A DNA stretch of 51,914 bases, from assembly GCF_001567585.1 (NCBI RefSeq), contig NZ_LRQV01000038.1:1-51914 (forward strand), given 5' to 3'. This document shows positions 24,420 through 34,600 of the stretch, one piece after another. Positions within the stretch are counted from its first letter, which is position 1. Each line of letters opens with the position of its first letter. The stretch is from Micromonospora rosaria (GTDB taxonomy: Bacteria; Actinomycetota; Actinomycetes; Mycobacteriales; Micromonosporaceae). The translations under genes and the position numbers were made by a program. Under the pieces are notes generated by a model. That model made no database searches. It had not been told where the DNA came from and saw nothing but the letters and a program-made list of their open reading frames with translations.

Positions 24420-26906
24420 TCAGCCTCCCGGCCGCCGGCGGGGCACGGTACGCCGGGTGGGCACGGCGGTGGCCGGGTCCGCCGGCCACGGGTGCCGGGG
24501 GTACCGTCCCCGCAGCTCGGCGCGCACCTGCGGGTACCCGGTGCGCCAGAAGGAGGGGAGGTCGCCGGTGACCGCCGCCGGACGCCCGGCGGGCGAGAGC
24601 AGGTGCAGCAGCAGCGGCACCCGGCCGTCGCCCAGCCGGGGCGCCTCGGTCCAGCCGAACACCTCCTGCACCTTCACCGCGAGCACCGGCGCCTGCGGGT
24701 CGGTGTAGTCGACCCGGATCCGCGAGCCGCTGGGCACCTCGACCCGCTCCGGCGCCACCTCGTCCAGGTGGGCGGCCTGCGGCCAGGGCAGCAGCCGGCG
24801 CAGCGCGCCGACCAGCTCCACCCGGGCCAGGTCGGCGCGACGGCGGGCCCGGGACAACTCCGGGGCCAGCCACCGGTCGGCGGCGGCGAGCAGCGCGGCG
24901 TCGGAGACGTCCGGCCAGGGTTCGCCGAGGGCCGCCCGGCAGAAGGCGAGCCGTTGCCGCAGCGCCACCGCCTCCCGTGACCAGGACAGCAGGCCCGTCC
25001 CCTCGGTGCGCAGCCCGGCCAGCAGCGCCGCGCGGAGCAGCTTCGGGTCGGGTTCCGCAAGAGGGCGTTCGACCAGGGTGACCGCGCCGAGCCGGTCCAC
25101 CCGCCGGGCCACCACGTCCCCGTCGACCCAGGCCACCTCCGTGGTCTCGGCCCGCAACCCGGCCCCGGCCTGCCGGGCGGTCGCCTCGTCCAGCGGCGCG
25201 GCGAGGCGGATCCGCGCGGTGGGCGCGCCCGGCGCCCGGTCCGCGGCGGCGACGGCCAGCCAGTCGGACCCGGCCAGCCGGGTGCCCGGCGCCAGCTCCG
25301 CGGCGGTCCCGGCGGCCATCAGGTACGCCGTGCCGCCCGGCTGGCGGCGGCGGGCCAGCCGTTCCGGGTACGCGAGCCCGACGACGAGCGCGGCGGCCAG
25401 GTCGTCCGGCAGCGGCGTACCCGGGACCGAGGACAGCAGCCGGGTCAGTCGCCGTACCTCCTGCCGCCAGGGGCCGGACCGCTCGGCCCGGCGTCGCCGC
25501 AGCGCCGCGACCAGGTCGTCGCCGTCGGTGCCGGAGCCCTCCTCGGCGAGCAGGGCGACCACCTCGGCGGCCCGCTGGGTGCCCACCGCCGGCACCCCGT
25601 CGAGCAGCGCGCGGGCCAGCCGGGGGTGGGTGCCCGCCTCGGCGATGGCCCGGCCCCGCCCGGTGACCCGACCGGCGTCGTCCAGGGCGCCGAGGGCGTG
25701 CAGGCTGCTCCGGGCGGCCCGCAGCGCACCGGCCGGCGGCGGGTCCGGCAGGGCCAGCCCGGTGCCGTCGGGGTGCCCCCACAGGGCCAGGTCGAGCGCG
25801 AACCCGGTGAGGTCGGCGACGGCGATCTCCGGCTCGGGCTGGGCGGGCAGCCGCTCGTGCTGCGCCGCCGACCAGCACCGGTAGACCCGGCCGGGCTCCT
25901 CCCGGCCGGCGCGGCCGGCCCGCTGCGTCGCCGACGCCCGGGAGACCGCGACGGTGACCAGGGTGCCCAGGCCCCGGGCGTGGTCGGTGCGTGGCACCCG
26001 GCTGAGTCCGGCGTCGACCACCGCCCGGACCCCGGGGACGGTCAGGCTGCTCTCGGCGACGGCGGTGGCGAGCACGACCCGGCGGCGCGGGCCGGGCCGC
26101 AGCGCGGCGTCCTGGGTGGCCGACTCCTGCCGGCCGTGCAGGGTGACCACCGCCACGTCCAGGCCGGTGAGCCGGGCGGCCACCGCGTCCAGCTCCCGGG
26201 CGCCGGGCAGGAAGACCAGCACGTCGCCGGGGCCGTCGCCGAGGGCCCGCCGGACGGTCGCCGCGACGTGCTCCAGCAGGCGGGGGTCGACCCGGGTGCC
26301 GTGCGGCGGGTCGACCGGCCCGGCCGGCGGGCACCAGTGCACCGCCACCGGGTACGTCACCGCCCGCGCCTCGACCACCGGGGCGTCGAGCACCTGCGCC
26401 AGCCGGGTCGCCTCGACGGTCGCCGAGGTGGCCAGCAGCCGCAGGTCGGGGCGGAGGGTGGCGCGGACCTCGGTGGTGAAGGCGAGCGCGAGGTCGGAGT
26501 CGAGGTGCCGTTCGTGGCACTCGTCGAGCACCACGGCGTCGACCCCGGCCAGGTCCGGGTCGCGGTGCAGCCGCCGGACCAGGACCCCGGTGGTGACCAC
26601 CTCGACCCGGGTCGCCGGCCCGACCCGGCGGTCGCCCCGCACCGTGTACCCGACGAGCCCACCGACCGGCTCGCCGAGCAGCGCCGCCATCCGGCGGGCC
26701 GCCGCGCGGGCCGCCACCCGGCGTGGTTCGGCGACCACCACCCGTCCGGTGCCGGCGTCGGCCAGGGCGAGCGGGACCAGGGTGGTCTTGCCGGTGCCGG
26801 GGGGCGCGACCAGCACCGCCGCGCCGGCGGTGGCGAGCGCGTCGGCGAGGTCGGGCAGGGCGTGCCGGACGGGCAGGTCGGCGATCAGGTCGGCGGTGGG
26901 CAGCAC
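24420..26906 (-). CDS. hrpB: ATP-dependent helicase HrpB
   Basis: 828-residue DEAH/DECH-type RNA helicase-like protein. Motifs in order: Walker A APPGTGKTT (residues 34-42), DECH (128-131, in VVLDECHERHLDSDL), LLATSATVE, VLVFLPGARELDAV, VLATAVAESSLTVPGV and QRAGRAGREEPGRVYRCW. The C-terminal part has the HrpB-specific QVRAELRGRYPRHPWP ending. The GTG start directly abuts the TGA in the upstream frame (TGAGTG), which suggests coupling. Biological role in bacteria unclear. Confidence 0.94.
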   Translation of the reverse strand: MLPTADLIADLPVRHALPDLADALATAGAAVLVAPPGTGKTTLVPLALADAGTGRVVVAEPRRVAARAAARRMAALLGEPVGGLVGYTVRGDRRVGPATRVEVVTTGVLVRRLHRDPDLAGVDAVVLDECHERHLDSDLALAFTTEVRATLRPDLRLLATSATVEATRLAQVLDAPVVEARAVTYPVAVHWCPPAGPVDPPHGTRVDPRLLEHVAATVRRALGDGPGDVLVFLPGARELDAVAARLTGLDVAVVTLHGRQESATQDAALRPGPRRRVVLATAVAESSLTVPGVRAVVDAGLSRVPRTDHARGLGTLVTVAVSRASATQRAGRAGREEPGRVYRCWSAAQHERLPAQPEPEIAVADLTGFALDLALWGHPDGTGLALPDPPPAGALRAARSSLHALGALDDAGRVTGRGRAIAEAGTHPRLARALLDGVPAVGTQRAAEVVALLAEEGSGTDGDDLVAALRRRRAERSGPWRQEVRRLTRLLSSVPGTPLPDDLAAALVVGLAYPERLARRRQPGGTAYLMAAGTAAELAPGTRLAGSDWLAVAAADRAPGAPTARIRLAAPLDEATARQAGAGLRAETTEVAWVDGDVVARRVDRLGAVTLVERPLAEPDPKLLRAALLAGLRTEGTGLLSWSREAVALRQRLAFCRAALGEPWPDVSDAALLAAADRWLAPELSRARRRADLARVELVGALRRLLPWPQAAHLDEVAPERVEVPSGSRIRVDYTDPQAPVLAVKVQEVFGWTEAPRLGDGRVPLLLHLLSPAGRPAAVTGDLPSFWRTGYPQVRAELRGRYPRHPWPADPATAVPTRRTVPRRRPGG

Positions 26907-27934
26907 TCAGCCAGTGTGGCGCAGCCCCACGTCGGCCCGGCGCAGGGCCGGGTGGCGCAGCGTGGCCAGGGCGGCGACGGCGAGCACGGTGGCGCCCCGA
27001 CCGCCGGCGGCGCCGCCGCCAGCCCGGCCACCCCGCCGGCCGCGAGCAGCAGGCCGACCCCGGCGGCCGGGCCGAACCGCCACCGGGTACCGCGCAGGGT
27101 CAGCAGGACCGCGACGACGGCCAGCCCCGCCGCGACCGCCCCGACGACCAGCCCGGCGGAGCGGGCCGACCAGGACCGTTCCCGCGCCAGCAGGGGCAGC
27201 AGCAGCCCGGAGACCGGCAGCAGGAAGGCGGCCACCGTCGCGGTGAGCAGCAGTGCGGGCCGCAGCACCGCGTCCCGGGCGACGAGGCGTACCCCGTCCA
27301 GCGCGGCCCACCGGGGGTGCCGGCCGTCGGTGGTCGGCGCGGGCGGCGTGGCGGGCAGCCGGACGGCCACGACGACGAGCAGCAGCACCGCGGAGGCCGC
27401 CGCGCCCACCAGCGCCGCCCCCGTCAGCCCGGCGGCGACCACCACCACGCCACCCACCGGTGGTCCGGCGAACACCGCCACCTGACCGACGACCTGCCGG
27501 GCCGACATCGCCGGGACCAGCGCGGCGGGCGGGACCAGCAGCCGGGGTACCGTGCCCGAGGCGGGCAGGTGGAAGGCGTCCACCACGCCGATGGCGAACC
27601 CGGCGGCCAGCAGCAGCACCGCCGGGTCGCCGACCCGGCTCGCGCCGACGGCCAGCGCCCCGGTCACCACGACCATCGCCACGCCGGTCCCGACCAGGAC
27701 CCGGCCGGGGCCCACCCGGTCGGCCACCGACCCGCCGACGAGCACCAGCAGCACCCGGGGCAGGTTGGTCGCGGTCAGCACCAGCCCGGCGAGCAGCCCA
27801 CCCCGCCCCGCCGCCACCCAGGCGGAGGCGAAGGCGAGGACCTGGGTACCGATCAGGGCGAGCCCGGTGCCACCCAGCCACGCCCGGTACCCGCCGGGCA
27901 GCCGTCCGCCCGGCCCCGCTCGCCGCCCCGCCAT
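26907..27934 (-). CDS. MFS transporter, probably frameshifted and C-terminally short
   Basis: Starts as a normal major facilitator permease: GLALIGTQVLAFASAWVAAG, LVGGSVADRVGPGRVLVGTG (loop 2-3 motif), then helices up to about the ninth or tenth. Near 26995-27000 the coding frame appears to slip: the open frame from 27934 ends in an uncharacteristic Cys/Pro-rich stretch running to 26885, whereas the next frame gives ATVLAVAALATLRHPALRRA and stops at 26907, exactly against the hrpB start. Even with the shift corrected, about two helices are missing relative to a 12-helix protein. Substrate unknown. Confidence 0.7.
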
Positions 27935-28327
27935 CCCGGTCCCCCGCCCCGTCGTCGCCGTCCCTGCGGGACTCTGCGACCTCGACCGGGTCGAGGGTCA
28001 ACCCGACAGGCGATCCGTGACGGGGGCAGGCGGTGAACCCGCCCCGTGACCGGGCGGGGCGGAAGCGACGGAGCGGGCCGGGCAGCCCCTGGACGCAGGG
28101 CCGTCGCCGTCCGGTGTACGGATGTGGCCGTCCTTTCGAACTGCCCCGTCGGTGGGACCGCGCCGGCGCGCTCGTCGGGTCGCCCGGTGACCGCCGCGCG
28201 CTCCCCCGGTCCGGTCGGCCTCCGCAACGGCGCGGCGGCCCGGAGAGTCCGCCCCGTTTTTCGGGGCAGTTCGACAGGCGGTACCCACCGATACCGGTGG
28301 CCGCCAACGACCGACCGTAGGGCCGGG
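27935..28327. other. 393-base gap between DUF5954 and MFS genes
   Basis: No convincing gene. It contains several small hairpins, including GCCCCG-TTTTT-CGGGGC near 28252-28267 and the candidate terminator at 28277-28305. The promoter of the MFS gene should lie near the 27935 end but is not recognisable. Confidence 0.5.
28277..28305 (-). terminator. Hairpin after the DUF5954 gene
   Basis: GGCGG (28277-28281) and CCACCG (28285-28290) pair with CGGTGG (28295-28300) and CCGCC (28301-28305) around an ATAC loop, with a 3-base bulge. It lies 23 bases downstream of the minus-strand stop at 28328. Confidence 0.55.
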
Positions 28328-29323
28328 TTACTCCGGGTCGGGCAGCAGGCCCTGGGCCCGCAGGTGCGCGCAGTGCGCCTCCGGCGGAGGCTCCGGGTCG
28401 TGGTCGGACGGTCGGGGCCCCTCGGGGCCGTCGACGCCGAAGCGGAGCAGGATCTCGATCCGGGTCACCCGGAACCGGCGGCCGAGCACGGTCACCTCGT
28501 CGGCCCGGGTCGCGTCGACGTCGGCCGCGGCACGCGCGTACGCCCGGGTCTCCGCCGCCGTCGGGGTCCGCAGCCGGGGGACCAGGTACCGGAAGCCGAA
28601 GGTCATCAGGTCCCGGGCGGCCTGCGGGCTGGCCACCGCCGCGCTGTCCGGCTGCCACCGCCCGTCGACGTACTCGGCGACGGCGTACCGGGTGGGGAGG
28701 ATGACCGCCCCGGGGTGGGTACGGACGGCGCGGACGCTGTCGGCGTACACCTGCGCGGGCACCCCGGAACGGGGATAGTGCGCGGTCAGCACCTCGGCCT
28801 TGAGCAGCGCGTGGGCCAGGCCGGTCGGCTCGTCGGGGCTCACCACCAGCCCCTCGGTCCGGCCCGGGTCGGCGCCCGCGCCGCCGGGCGGCAGCGGGTC
28901 CGGGTCGGTCGGCCGGGGCGGCTCCGGCCCGTCGGCGCCGAACCGGGCGAACGTGTCGGTCCGCACGATCCGGTACCGGCGACCGGCGACGGTCACCTCG
29001 TCGACCTTCTCCCAGTCGAGGACGTCACCGACCGCGTCGAGTTCCGCGGCGAGCGCCGGCTCGGTGACCGTCGTCCGGCGGATCCGCAGCCGCTCGGCCA
29101 GCGCGTCCCGGGCCCCCTGCGGGGTGTACTCGTCGAGCGCGTCCAGTCGCCACCGACCGTCCGCGAGCTCCTCGGCGTGCCCGAAGAGCGGCCCGCCCAG
29201 CCGGACCGTCGGGTAGTCGACGGCCCGGCGGGCGGCGTCGTCCTCGGTCACCGCGCTCACCGGGTCGTCCCGGCGGGCGACCCGGATCACCGACACCGGC
29301 GGCATCACCTCATCGTCACGCAC
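28328..29323 (-). CDS. DUF5954 family protein with internal duplication
   Basis: Unknown function, actinobacterial family. The family-like opening is SVIRVARRDDPVSAVTEDDA. Two copies of one module are visible: DEVTVAGRRYRIVRTDTFAR followed by FGADGPEPPRPTDPDPLPP, and DEVTVLGRRFRVTRIEILLR followed by FGVDGPEGPRPSDHDPEPP. No signal or membrane segment. The start is uncertain: GTG at 29323 gives an N-terminus VRDDEVMPPVSVIRV, ATG at 29305 is possible, and the frame is open to 29359. A 13-base palindrome lies immediately upstream of 29323, which favours a start downstream of it. Confidence 0.8.
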   Translation of the reverse strand: MRDDEVMPPVSVIRVARRDDPVSAVTEDDAARRAVDYPTVRLGGPLFGHAEELADGRWRLDALDEYTPQGARDALAERLRIRRTTVTEPALAAELDAVGDVLDWEKVDEVTVAGRRYRIVRTDTFARFGADGPEPPRPTDPDPLPPGGAGADPGRTEGLVVSPDEPTGLAHALLKAEVLTAHYPRSGVPAQVYADSVRAVRTHPGAVILPTRYAVAEYVDGRWQPDSAAVASPQAARDLMTFGFRYLVPRLRTPTAAETRAYARAAADVDATRADEVTVLGRRFRVTRIEILLRFGVDGPEGPRPSDHDPEPPPEAHCAHLRAQGLLPDPE

Positions 29324-29326
29324 GCC

Positions 29327-29339
29327 GTACAGTCTGTAC
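29327..29339. promoter_or_regulatory. 13-base palindrome upstream of the DUF5954 gene
   Basis: GTACAGTCTGTAC is a perfect inverted repeat of GTACAG/CTGTAC around one base, in an AT-richer spot directly before the likely start codon. It looks like a dimeric repressor site. It does not match the actinobacterial LexA box (TCGAAC-N4-GTTCGA). The cognate regulator is unknown. Confidence 0.4.
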
Positions 29340-29411
29340 ATCTTCCGCGGAAAGGCCAACGCCGACGCGCCGGGCCGGGCGCCCGGGTGCCCAGGTCAGC
29401 GGCTCAGCGGG

Positions 29412-30230
29412 TCAGGAGAAGCGCTCCCGGGTGACCGGGACGAGCCCCTGCCGGCGCAGCGTGGCGGTCAGCGACCGCAGCACCGGCGCGACGCCCTCGT
29501 CGGACGCCCCGGCGAGGTCGACGGTGACGTCCAGGCACCACGCCGCGCCCGCGACGACACGGCGCACCTCCCAGGTGTACGCGTCGTCGCCGACCCGCAG
29601 CCGGGCGGTGCCGAGCACCCGGGCCTGCGGGTGCCCGGCGTCGTCCGGGATCGCCATCCGCCACGTCCGCTGCACCTCGGCCAGCCCGTCGGGGGTCAAC
29701 GCGTTGGCGAACAGCACCCGGTACACCCGCGTGTCGTGGTACCCGGGGGTGACCTCGCCGCCCAGCCGCAGCGGCGGGCTGGTCGGCAACGGCGGGCCGG
29801 CACCGAGGTGACCGCGCAACGCCGCCTCGGCGGGCAGCCCACTGCCGGTGAGCCGGCGGTGCAGCAGGTCGGCCCCGTCCCGCTCCACGGGGACGATCCG
29901 GCCCCGGACCCCGGCGTCGGCGCGGATCGCCCGGCTGAACCCCGACGCGCCCCGCCAACCGGGCTCCCCCGCCAGCCAGCCGGCGCTGTCCAGCCGCACC
30001 GCCACGTGGTCGGCGCCGTACACGAACTCCTCGACGAGGATCCCGGTCGGCGGCCCGGCACCGGGACCACCGACCGGGTGGACCAGGTAGTAGTCCAGCC
30101 CGCCACGGCTGCCGGCGGGGCCGGACGGCCCGGTCGCCACCGTCGCGGGCTCGACAGCCACCCCGGAACCCTCCGCCGGGTGGTCCACCACACCGTCCCG
30201 CCCCACACACCACGTCCCCACGCCGGACAT
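29412..30230 (-). CDS. Hypothetical protein, no family recognised
   Basis: 272-residue soluble-looking protein from an ATG at 30230; I do not recognise it. It has no signal peptide or membrane helix. The N-terminal ~45 residues are Gly/Pro-rich, followed by an ordered-looking segment (LDYYLVHPVGGPG, GILVEEFVYGADHVAVRLDS, HDTRVYRVLFANALTPDGLAE, YTWEVRRVVAGAAWCLDVTVDLAG). The ending resembles small-domain proteins that assess activity, but no catalytic motif is apparent. The ribosome site is weak. It lies 88 bases upstream of the DUF5954 gene on the same strand and may be co-transcribed with it. Confidence 0.6.
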   Translation of the reverse strand: MSGVGTWCVGRDGVVDHPAEGSGVAVEPATVATGPSGPAGSRGGLDYYLVHPVGGPGAGPPTGILVEEFVYGADHVAVRLDSAGWLAGEPGWRGASGFSRAIRADAGVRGRIVPVERDGADLLHRRLTGSGLPAEAALRGHLGAGPPLPTSPPLRLGGEVTPGYHDTRVYRVLFANALTPDGLAEVQRTWRMAIPDDAGHPQARVLGTARLRVGDDAYTWEVRRVVAGAAWCLDVTVDLAGASDEGVAPVLRSLTATLRRQGLVPVTRERFS

Positions 30231-30412
30231 TCTGGACCACCGGAACGCGCCGAGAGCGCCGACACGGCCACGGCCCGACCGGCAACCCGCCACCCGAGGG
30301 ACGCGGGATGGACCGGGAGGCCGCGCGGCGAGGCTGGGCACGTGGCAGGTTGCGGGGCGGCGCGGGGCCTGGGGTGCGGAGCGGGTGCGGCACGGGCGGT
30401 GGGTCGGCGCCG

Positions 30413-31390
30413 TCACGGCGTGGGGACGTCCTCGGGGAGCAGGCCGGAGCGTTTCAGGTCGGCCCAGAGCGCCCCCGGGATGTGCCACTCGAACATGGTG
30501 ACGTTGTCGGCGATCTGTCCCGGGTCCCGCGCGCCGACCACGACGCTGGCCACCGCCGGGTGGCCGAGGGGGAACTGGATGGCTGCGGCCCGCAGCGGCA
30601 CCCCGTGCCGGTCGCAGACCCGCCGGATGGCCTGGGCCCGTGCGAGCAGCGTCCGGTCGGCGGGCAGGTAGTCGTAGTACGCGCCGGGTCTCGGGTCGGC
30701 GAGCAGACCGGAGTTGTACACCCCGGCGGAGAGGACGGCGATGCCCCGGTCCTGGCACAGCGGCAGCAGGTCGGCCAGGCCGGACTGGTCCAGCAGGGTG
30801 TAGCGGCCGGCGAGCATGAAACAGTCGAAGTCGGCGGCGCGGGCCAGGTCCACCAGCATCGGGGCCTGGTTCATCCCGGCGCTGACCGCGCCGATCTCAC
30901 CGGTCGCGCGCAGCTCGGCCAGCGCCGGGTACGCCCCGCGCAGCGCCTCGGCCAGGTGGTCGTCCGGGTCGTGGATGTGGGCGATGTCGATCCGGTCGAG
31001 GCCGAGCCGGTCCAGGCTCTCCGCGTACGACCGGCGAACCCCCGCGTAGCTGAAGTCGAAGCGCGGGGTCAGGTCGGTGGGCTCGGCCCAGAGGTCCTGG
31101 GTGTCGACGCCGCCGGGCACCAGCAGCCGGCCCACCTTGGTCGAGAGGGTGAACTCGGCGCGCGGTTTGCCGGCGAGCACCGCGCCGGCCCGCCGCTCGG
31201 ACAGGCCGCAACCGTACAGCGGGGCGGTGTCGAAGTAGCGCAGCCCGAGGTCCCAGGCCGTCTCGACGGTCACCCGGGCGGCGGCGTCGCCGACCGCCTC
31301 GTACAGCCCGCCGATCGGGGCGAGCCCGAATCCCAGCCGGGTCACCGACACCCCGGTCCGTCCCAGCAGCGCCGTCTCCGTCGCCCGCAT
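30413..31390 (-). CDS. Aldo/keto reductase (D-threo-aldose / L-fucose / pyridoxal dehydrogenase-like)
   Basis: 325-residue NAD(P)-dependent oxidoreductase with a TIM-barrel AKR fold. Clear marks are RLGFGLAPIGGLY, ETAWDLGLRYFDTAPLYGCG (catalytic Asp and Tyr), LSTKVGRLLVPG (catalytic Lys), DRIDIAHIHDPDDH (His) and VASVVVGARDPGQIADNV. The subgroup resembles aldose/fucose 1-dehydrogenases and pyridoxal 4-dehydrogenase. The ATG at 31390 has GGGAGG 9 bases upstream; the open frame reaches 31519 but that extension lacks family similarity. The physiological substrate is uncertain. Confidence 0.88.
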   Translation of the reverse strand: MRATETALLGRTGVSVTRLGFGLAPIGGLYEAVGDAAARVTVETAWDLGLRYFDTAPLYGCGLSERRAGAVLAGKPRAEFTLSTKVGRLLVPGGVDTQDLWAEPTDLTPRFDFSYAGVRRSYAESLDRLGLDRIDIAHIHDPDDHLAEALRGAYPALAELRATGEIGAVSAGMNQAPMLVDLARAADFDCFMLAGRYTLLDQSGLADLLPLCQDRGIAVLSAGVYNSGLLADPRPGAYYDYLPADRTLLARAQAIRRVCDRHGVPLRAAAIQFPLGHPAVASVVVGARDPGQIADNVTMFEWHIPGALWADLKRSGLLPEDVPTP

Positions 31391-31485
31391 CCGGCCGCCT
31401 CCCGCCCCGTCGTGGCCTGTCCGCTGACCCGACGGGGGATACCGGCCCGTCACCGGCGCTGCAAATTTCCCATAGGGTATTGCTT

Positions 31486-31503
31486 GACCGTGTTTAGTCG
31501 GTC
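31486..31503. promoter_or_regulatory. Inverted repeat in the AT-rich promoter region of the aldo/keto reductase gene
   Basis: GACCG-TGTTTAGT-CGGTC, 5-base perfect arms with an 8-base spacer, lies ~95 bases upstream of the reductase ATG in the most AT-rich segment of this gap (31460-31500, with CCATAGGGTATTGC). Possibly an operator for a sugar- or vitamin-responsive repressor; weak evidence. Confidence 0.3.
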
Positions 31504-31621
31504 CAGTGAGGACAGTCAAGGGTCCCGGCGAACCCCCTGGCAGGGGCCGGCACCGTCGAGCGGACGTCCGCTGGCCCCGCTCGCCGGCGCGGGGCCGAGC
31601 CGGGCCGGGGTCGAGCCGGGC

Positions 31622-31660
31622 CCGGGTCGGGTGGACGCGCCGGAGCCCGGCCCGACCCGG
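31622..31660 (-). terminator. Hairpin after the tandem-condensation protein gene
   Basis: CCGGGTCGGG (31622-31631) pairs perfectly with CCCGACCCGG (31651-31660) with a 19-base loop, 19 bases past the minus-strand stop at 31680. It is the only strong stem in the gap to the reductase gene. Confidence 0.55.
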
Positions 31661-31679
31661 CCGCGCGGGGCGGTGCGGT

Positions 31680-34600
31680 TCAGCGGGCCGGCAGCCAGGG
31701 CCAGGGCACCTCGCGGAAGGCCGCCTCGACCAGCAGTTCCTCGACCGCGCGCAGCAGCCGCTCGGCCCGGTCCGGCGGCAGGTAGCGGGTGTCGGCGGTG
31801 ATCACCAGTTCCACCGCGCCGGGGGCGTCGACCACCTGGATGCGGCACCGCCAGGCGAACCTGTCCAGCGGGTTCAACCAGGTGAACGCGCTGCGGGTGG
31901 CGGCGGCCCGCAGGGCCGGCTCGTCCGGACCGGCCGGGTCGGGCTCCGCGCCGACGGGGAGCCGGATGTCGTTGAAGAAGCAGAACGGCGCGAGGGCCGT
32001 CCCGTAGTCGTGCCCGATGTCGGCGAAGCCCTTCTCCATCGCCCGGGGGTCGTAGTAGGCGTGCCGGTACCCGTCCAGTGCCGCCCGCCCGGTGCGGGCC
32101 AGCACCTCGGCGAAGTCGGGGCGGTCGGCCAGGTCGACCAGGCAGAACCCGAGCTGGTTCAGCTTGCTGATCGCCGTGGCGTACTCCGGTTGGAACCGGT
32201 TGTTGGCCATCGAGAAGATGCCGCAGACCTCCTGCCCGCCGGTCCCGGCGATCACCGCGGCGGTGGCCGCGAGCAGGACCGTCGAGGTGGTGACCCGGTG
32301 CCGGGCGGCGACCAGCCGGGCCGCCGGGTCGATCGCGGTACTGACCAGGGAACCCCGCCGGTACCGGGGGGTGGGCACCGCGCCGGCCGGCTCGACCGTC
32401 GCCACCGGCAGCCGCCCGAACTGCCGGGACCAGTACGCGACCGCCCGGTCGCAGCGGCGCTGCTCGATGGTCCGTTCCCGCTCGGCCACGTCCAGCGACT
32501 GCAGGCCGGGCGCGGTGGGGCAGCGGCCCCGCAGCAGGAGCATCCGCAGGTCCCGCAGGACCAGTTCGGCGGCGTGGAAGTCCACCGTCGAGTGGCTGAA
32601 GACGACCACCACGTGCCGGACCAGCCCGTCGACCACCACCAGCGCGGCCCGCATCGGCCAGTGCGCCGCGTGGTCGAACGGCGGGTCGCCGATCTCCTCG
32701 GCGAGCGTGCGGGCGGTCGCCCCGCCGTCCGGGTCGGTCGCCGCGTCGGCGGTCCACACCGAGATCGGCAGCCGCCCCTCGGCCTCGGCCACCTGGCACA
32801 GTTCGCCGTCGCGTACCCGGATCCGGGTACGCAGCGACTCGTGCCGGCCGACCAGGTCGCCGAGGGCCCGTACCGCCCGGGGCACGTCGACGGCCGCGCG
32901 ACGGGACAGGGTCAGGGAACGGCGGAGGTTGAGCACGCTGCGCTCCGGCGACTCGAACTCGACCACGGCCCGCCACATCGCCCGCTGCCCCCAGGTGAGC
33001 GGGCCGGTCCGCGCGGTCCCGCCAGCGAACGGGGCGTACACCGGCTCGTCGGCCCCGAAACCGACCGGGCCGGTCGGTACCGTCCGGGTCGCGCCCGACC
33101 CGACCGGCGCGGTCACGACGGGTGGACCGTCGGCCCACCGGGCCGGTACGGGGCCGCCGGTCCACCCGGGAGCGGCCACGGTCCCCGCACCGCCCGCCTC
33201 GACCCCGTCCGGCCCGGCACCGTCCGGGCCGGCACCGTCCGGACCGACGCCGTCCGGACCGGCACCGTTCGGACCGGCAACGGGGGACTCGACGGTGGCC
33301 GGACCGGCGGGCTCCGGACCGGCGGGCCCCGGCGCAGCGGGCTCCGGACCGGCGGAACGAGGCTCGACGTGGTCCGGGACGGCGGGGCCCGACCCGCCTG
33401 CGGCGGGGGCCGAGAAGCCTGGCCCGCCTGCGGCCGAGGCGGCGGGGCGGGGCGGGGCGGGGGCCGAACCGGCGGAGGGCGGGGTCGGGGGCGGGCTGGC
33501 GTCCGAACCGGCGTCGACACCAGCGGCTGAGCCGGGGCGGGGTGGCCTCGGGGACCAGGGCCACGGGACGTCCCGGAAGGCCGCCCGGACCAGCAGCTCC
33601 TCCAGGTCGCGCAGGAACGGCTCGACGTCGTCGGGCAGGACGTGCCGGGTGTCGACGCTGAGCGTGACACCGACCGCGCCCGGCTCGTCCACGACGTGCG
33701 CGAGCAGGTGCCAGGAGGCCCGGTCCAGGCCCCGGACCCAGGAGAACGTGCTGCGCTGGGTCGCGGCCCGCAGGCCGGCCTCGGTCTCCCCCGTCGGGTG
33801 GGCTCCGGCCTCCCCGCCGGCCAACCGGACGTCGTTGAAATAGTGATACGGCAGAAAGGCGCTGCCGTAGTCGTACCCTAGATCGGTAAAGGCCCGGCGC
33901 AGCGCGGCCGCGTCGTAATAGGCGTGCCGATATGCGTCCAATGCGGACTGCCACACCCGGGGCAACAGGTCGGCGAAGGTCGGCCGCCCGGACAGGTCGA
34001 CCACCCCGAAACCGATCTGGCCGATATTGGCGACCGCCTGCGCGTAATCCGGTCGAAATCGGTTGTGGGCCATGGGGAAGAACCCGCACGGGCCGGGCTC
34101 CCGGTCCCGCACCGTCAGCGCCGTCAGGCCGGCCAGCAGCACCGTCGACGTGGTGACCTGGTGCCGGGCGGCGACCAGCCGGGCCGCCCGGTCCAGCGCC
34201 GGTGAGACCAGGACGCCCCGGTGCAGGCGGGGGGTGAGCTCGGGGCCCACCACCGGCAGGTCGTGCCGGGGCAGCCGGTGGTACTCCCGGAGCCAGTACT
34301 CGATCGCCCGCTGCGACCGGCGCTGGTCCACGCCCTGCTGGTCCTGGGCGACGCGCACCGACTGCGGCCCGGCCGGCGTCCGCAGGGCGCCGCGCAGCAG
34401 GAGCAGCCGCAGGTCCCGCAGCACGATGTCGACCGCGTGCGCGTCCACCGTGGAGTGGCTGAACACCAGGACGATCTGGCGTACCCGGTCGGCCACCAGC
34501 ACCAGGGCGATCCGCACCGGCCACTCGTCGGCGTGGTCGAAGGCCACGTCGCCCAGCCGGGTCGCGGTGGCCTGGGCCGCCTCGTGGCCGTCGCCCTCGC

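Noticed and set aside
31391..31519. N-terminal extension of the aldo/keto reductase to 31519
   Set aside because: The added residues have no family similarity, cross the AT-rich promoter-like stretch, and the ATG at 31390 has a good ribosome site.
33201..33275. Tandem 15-mers as a CRISPR array or protein-binding iterons
   Set aside because: Units are contiguous without spacers and in frame with the linker of the condensation protein.
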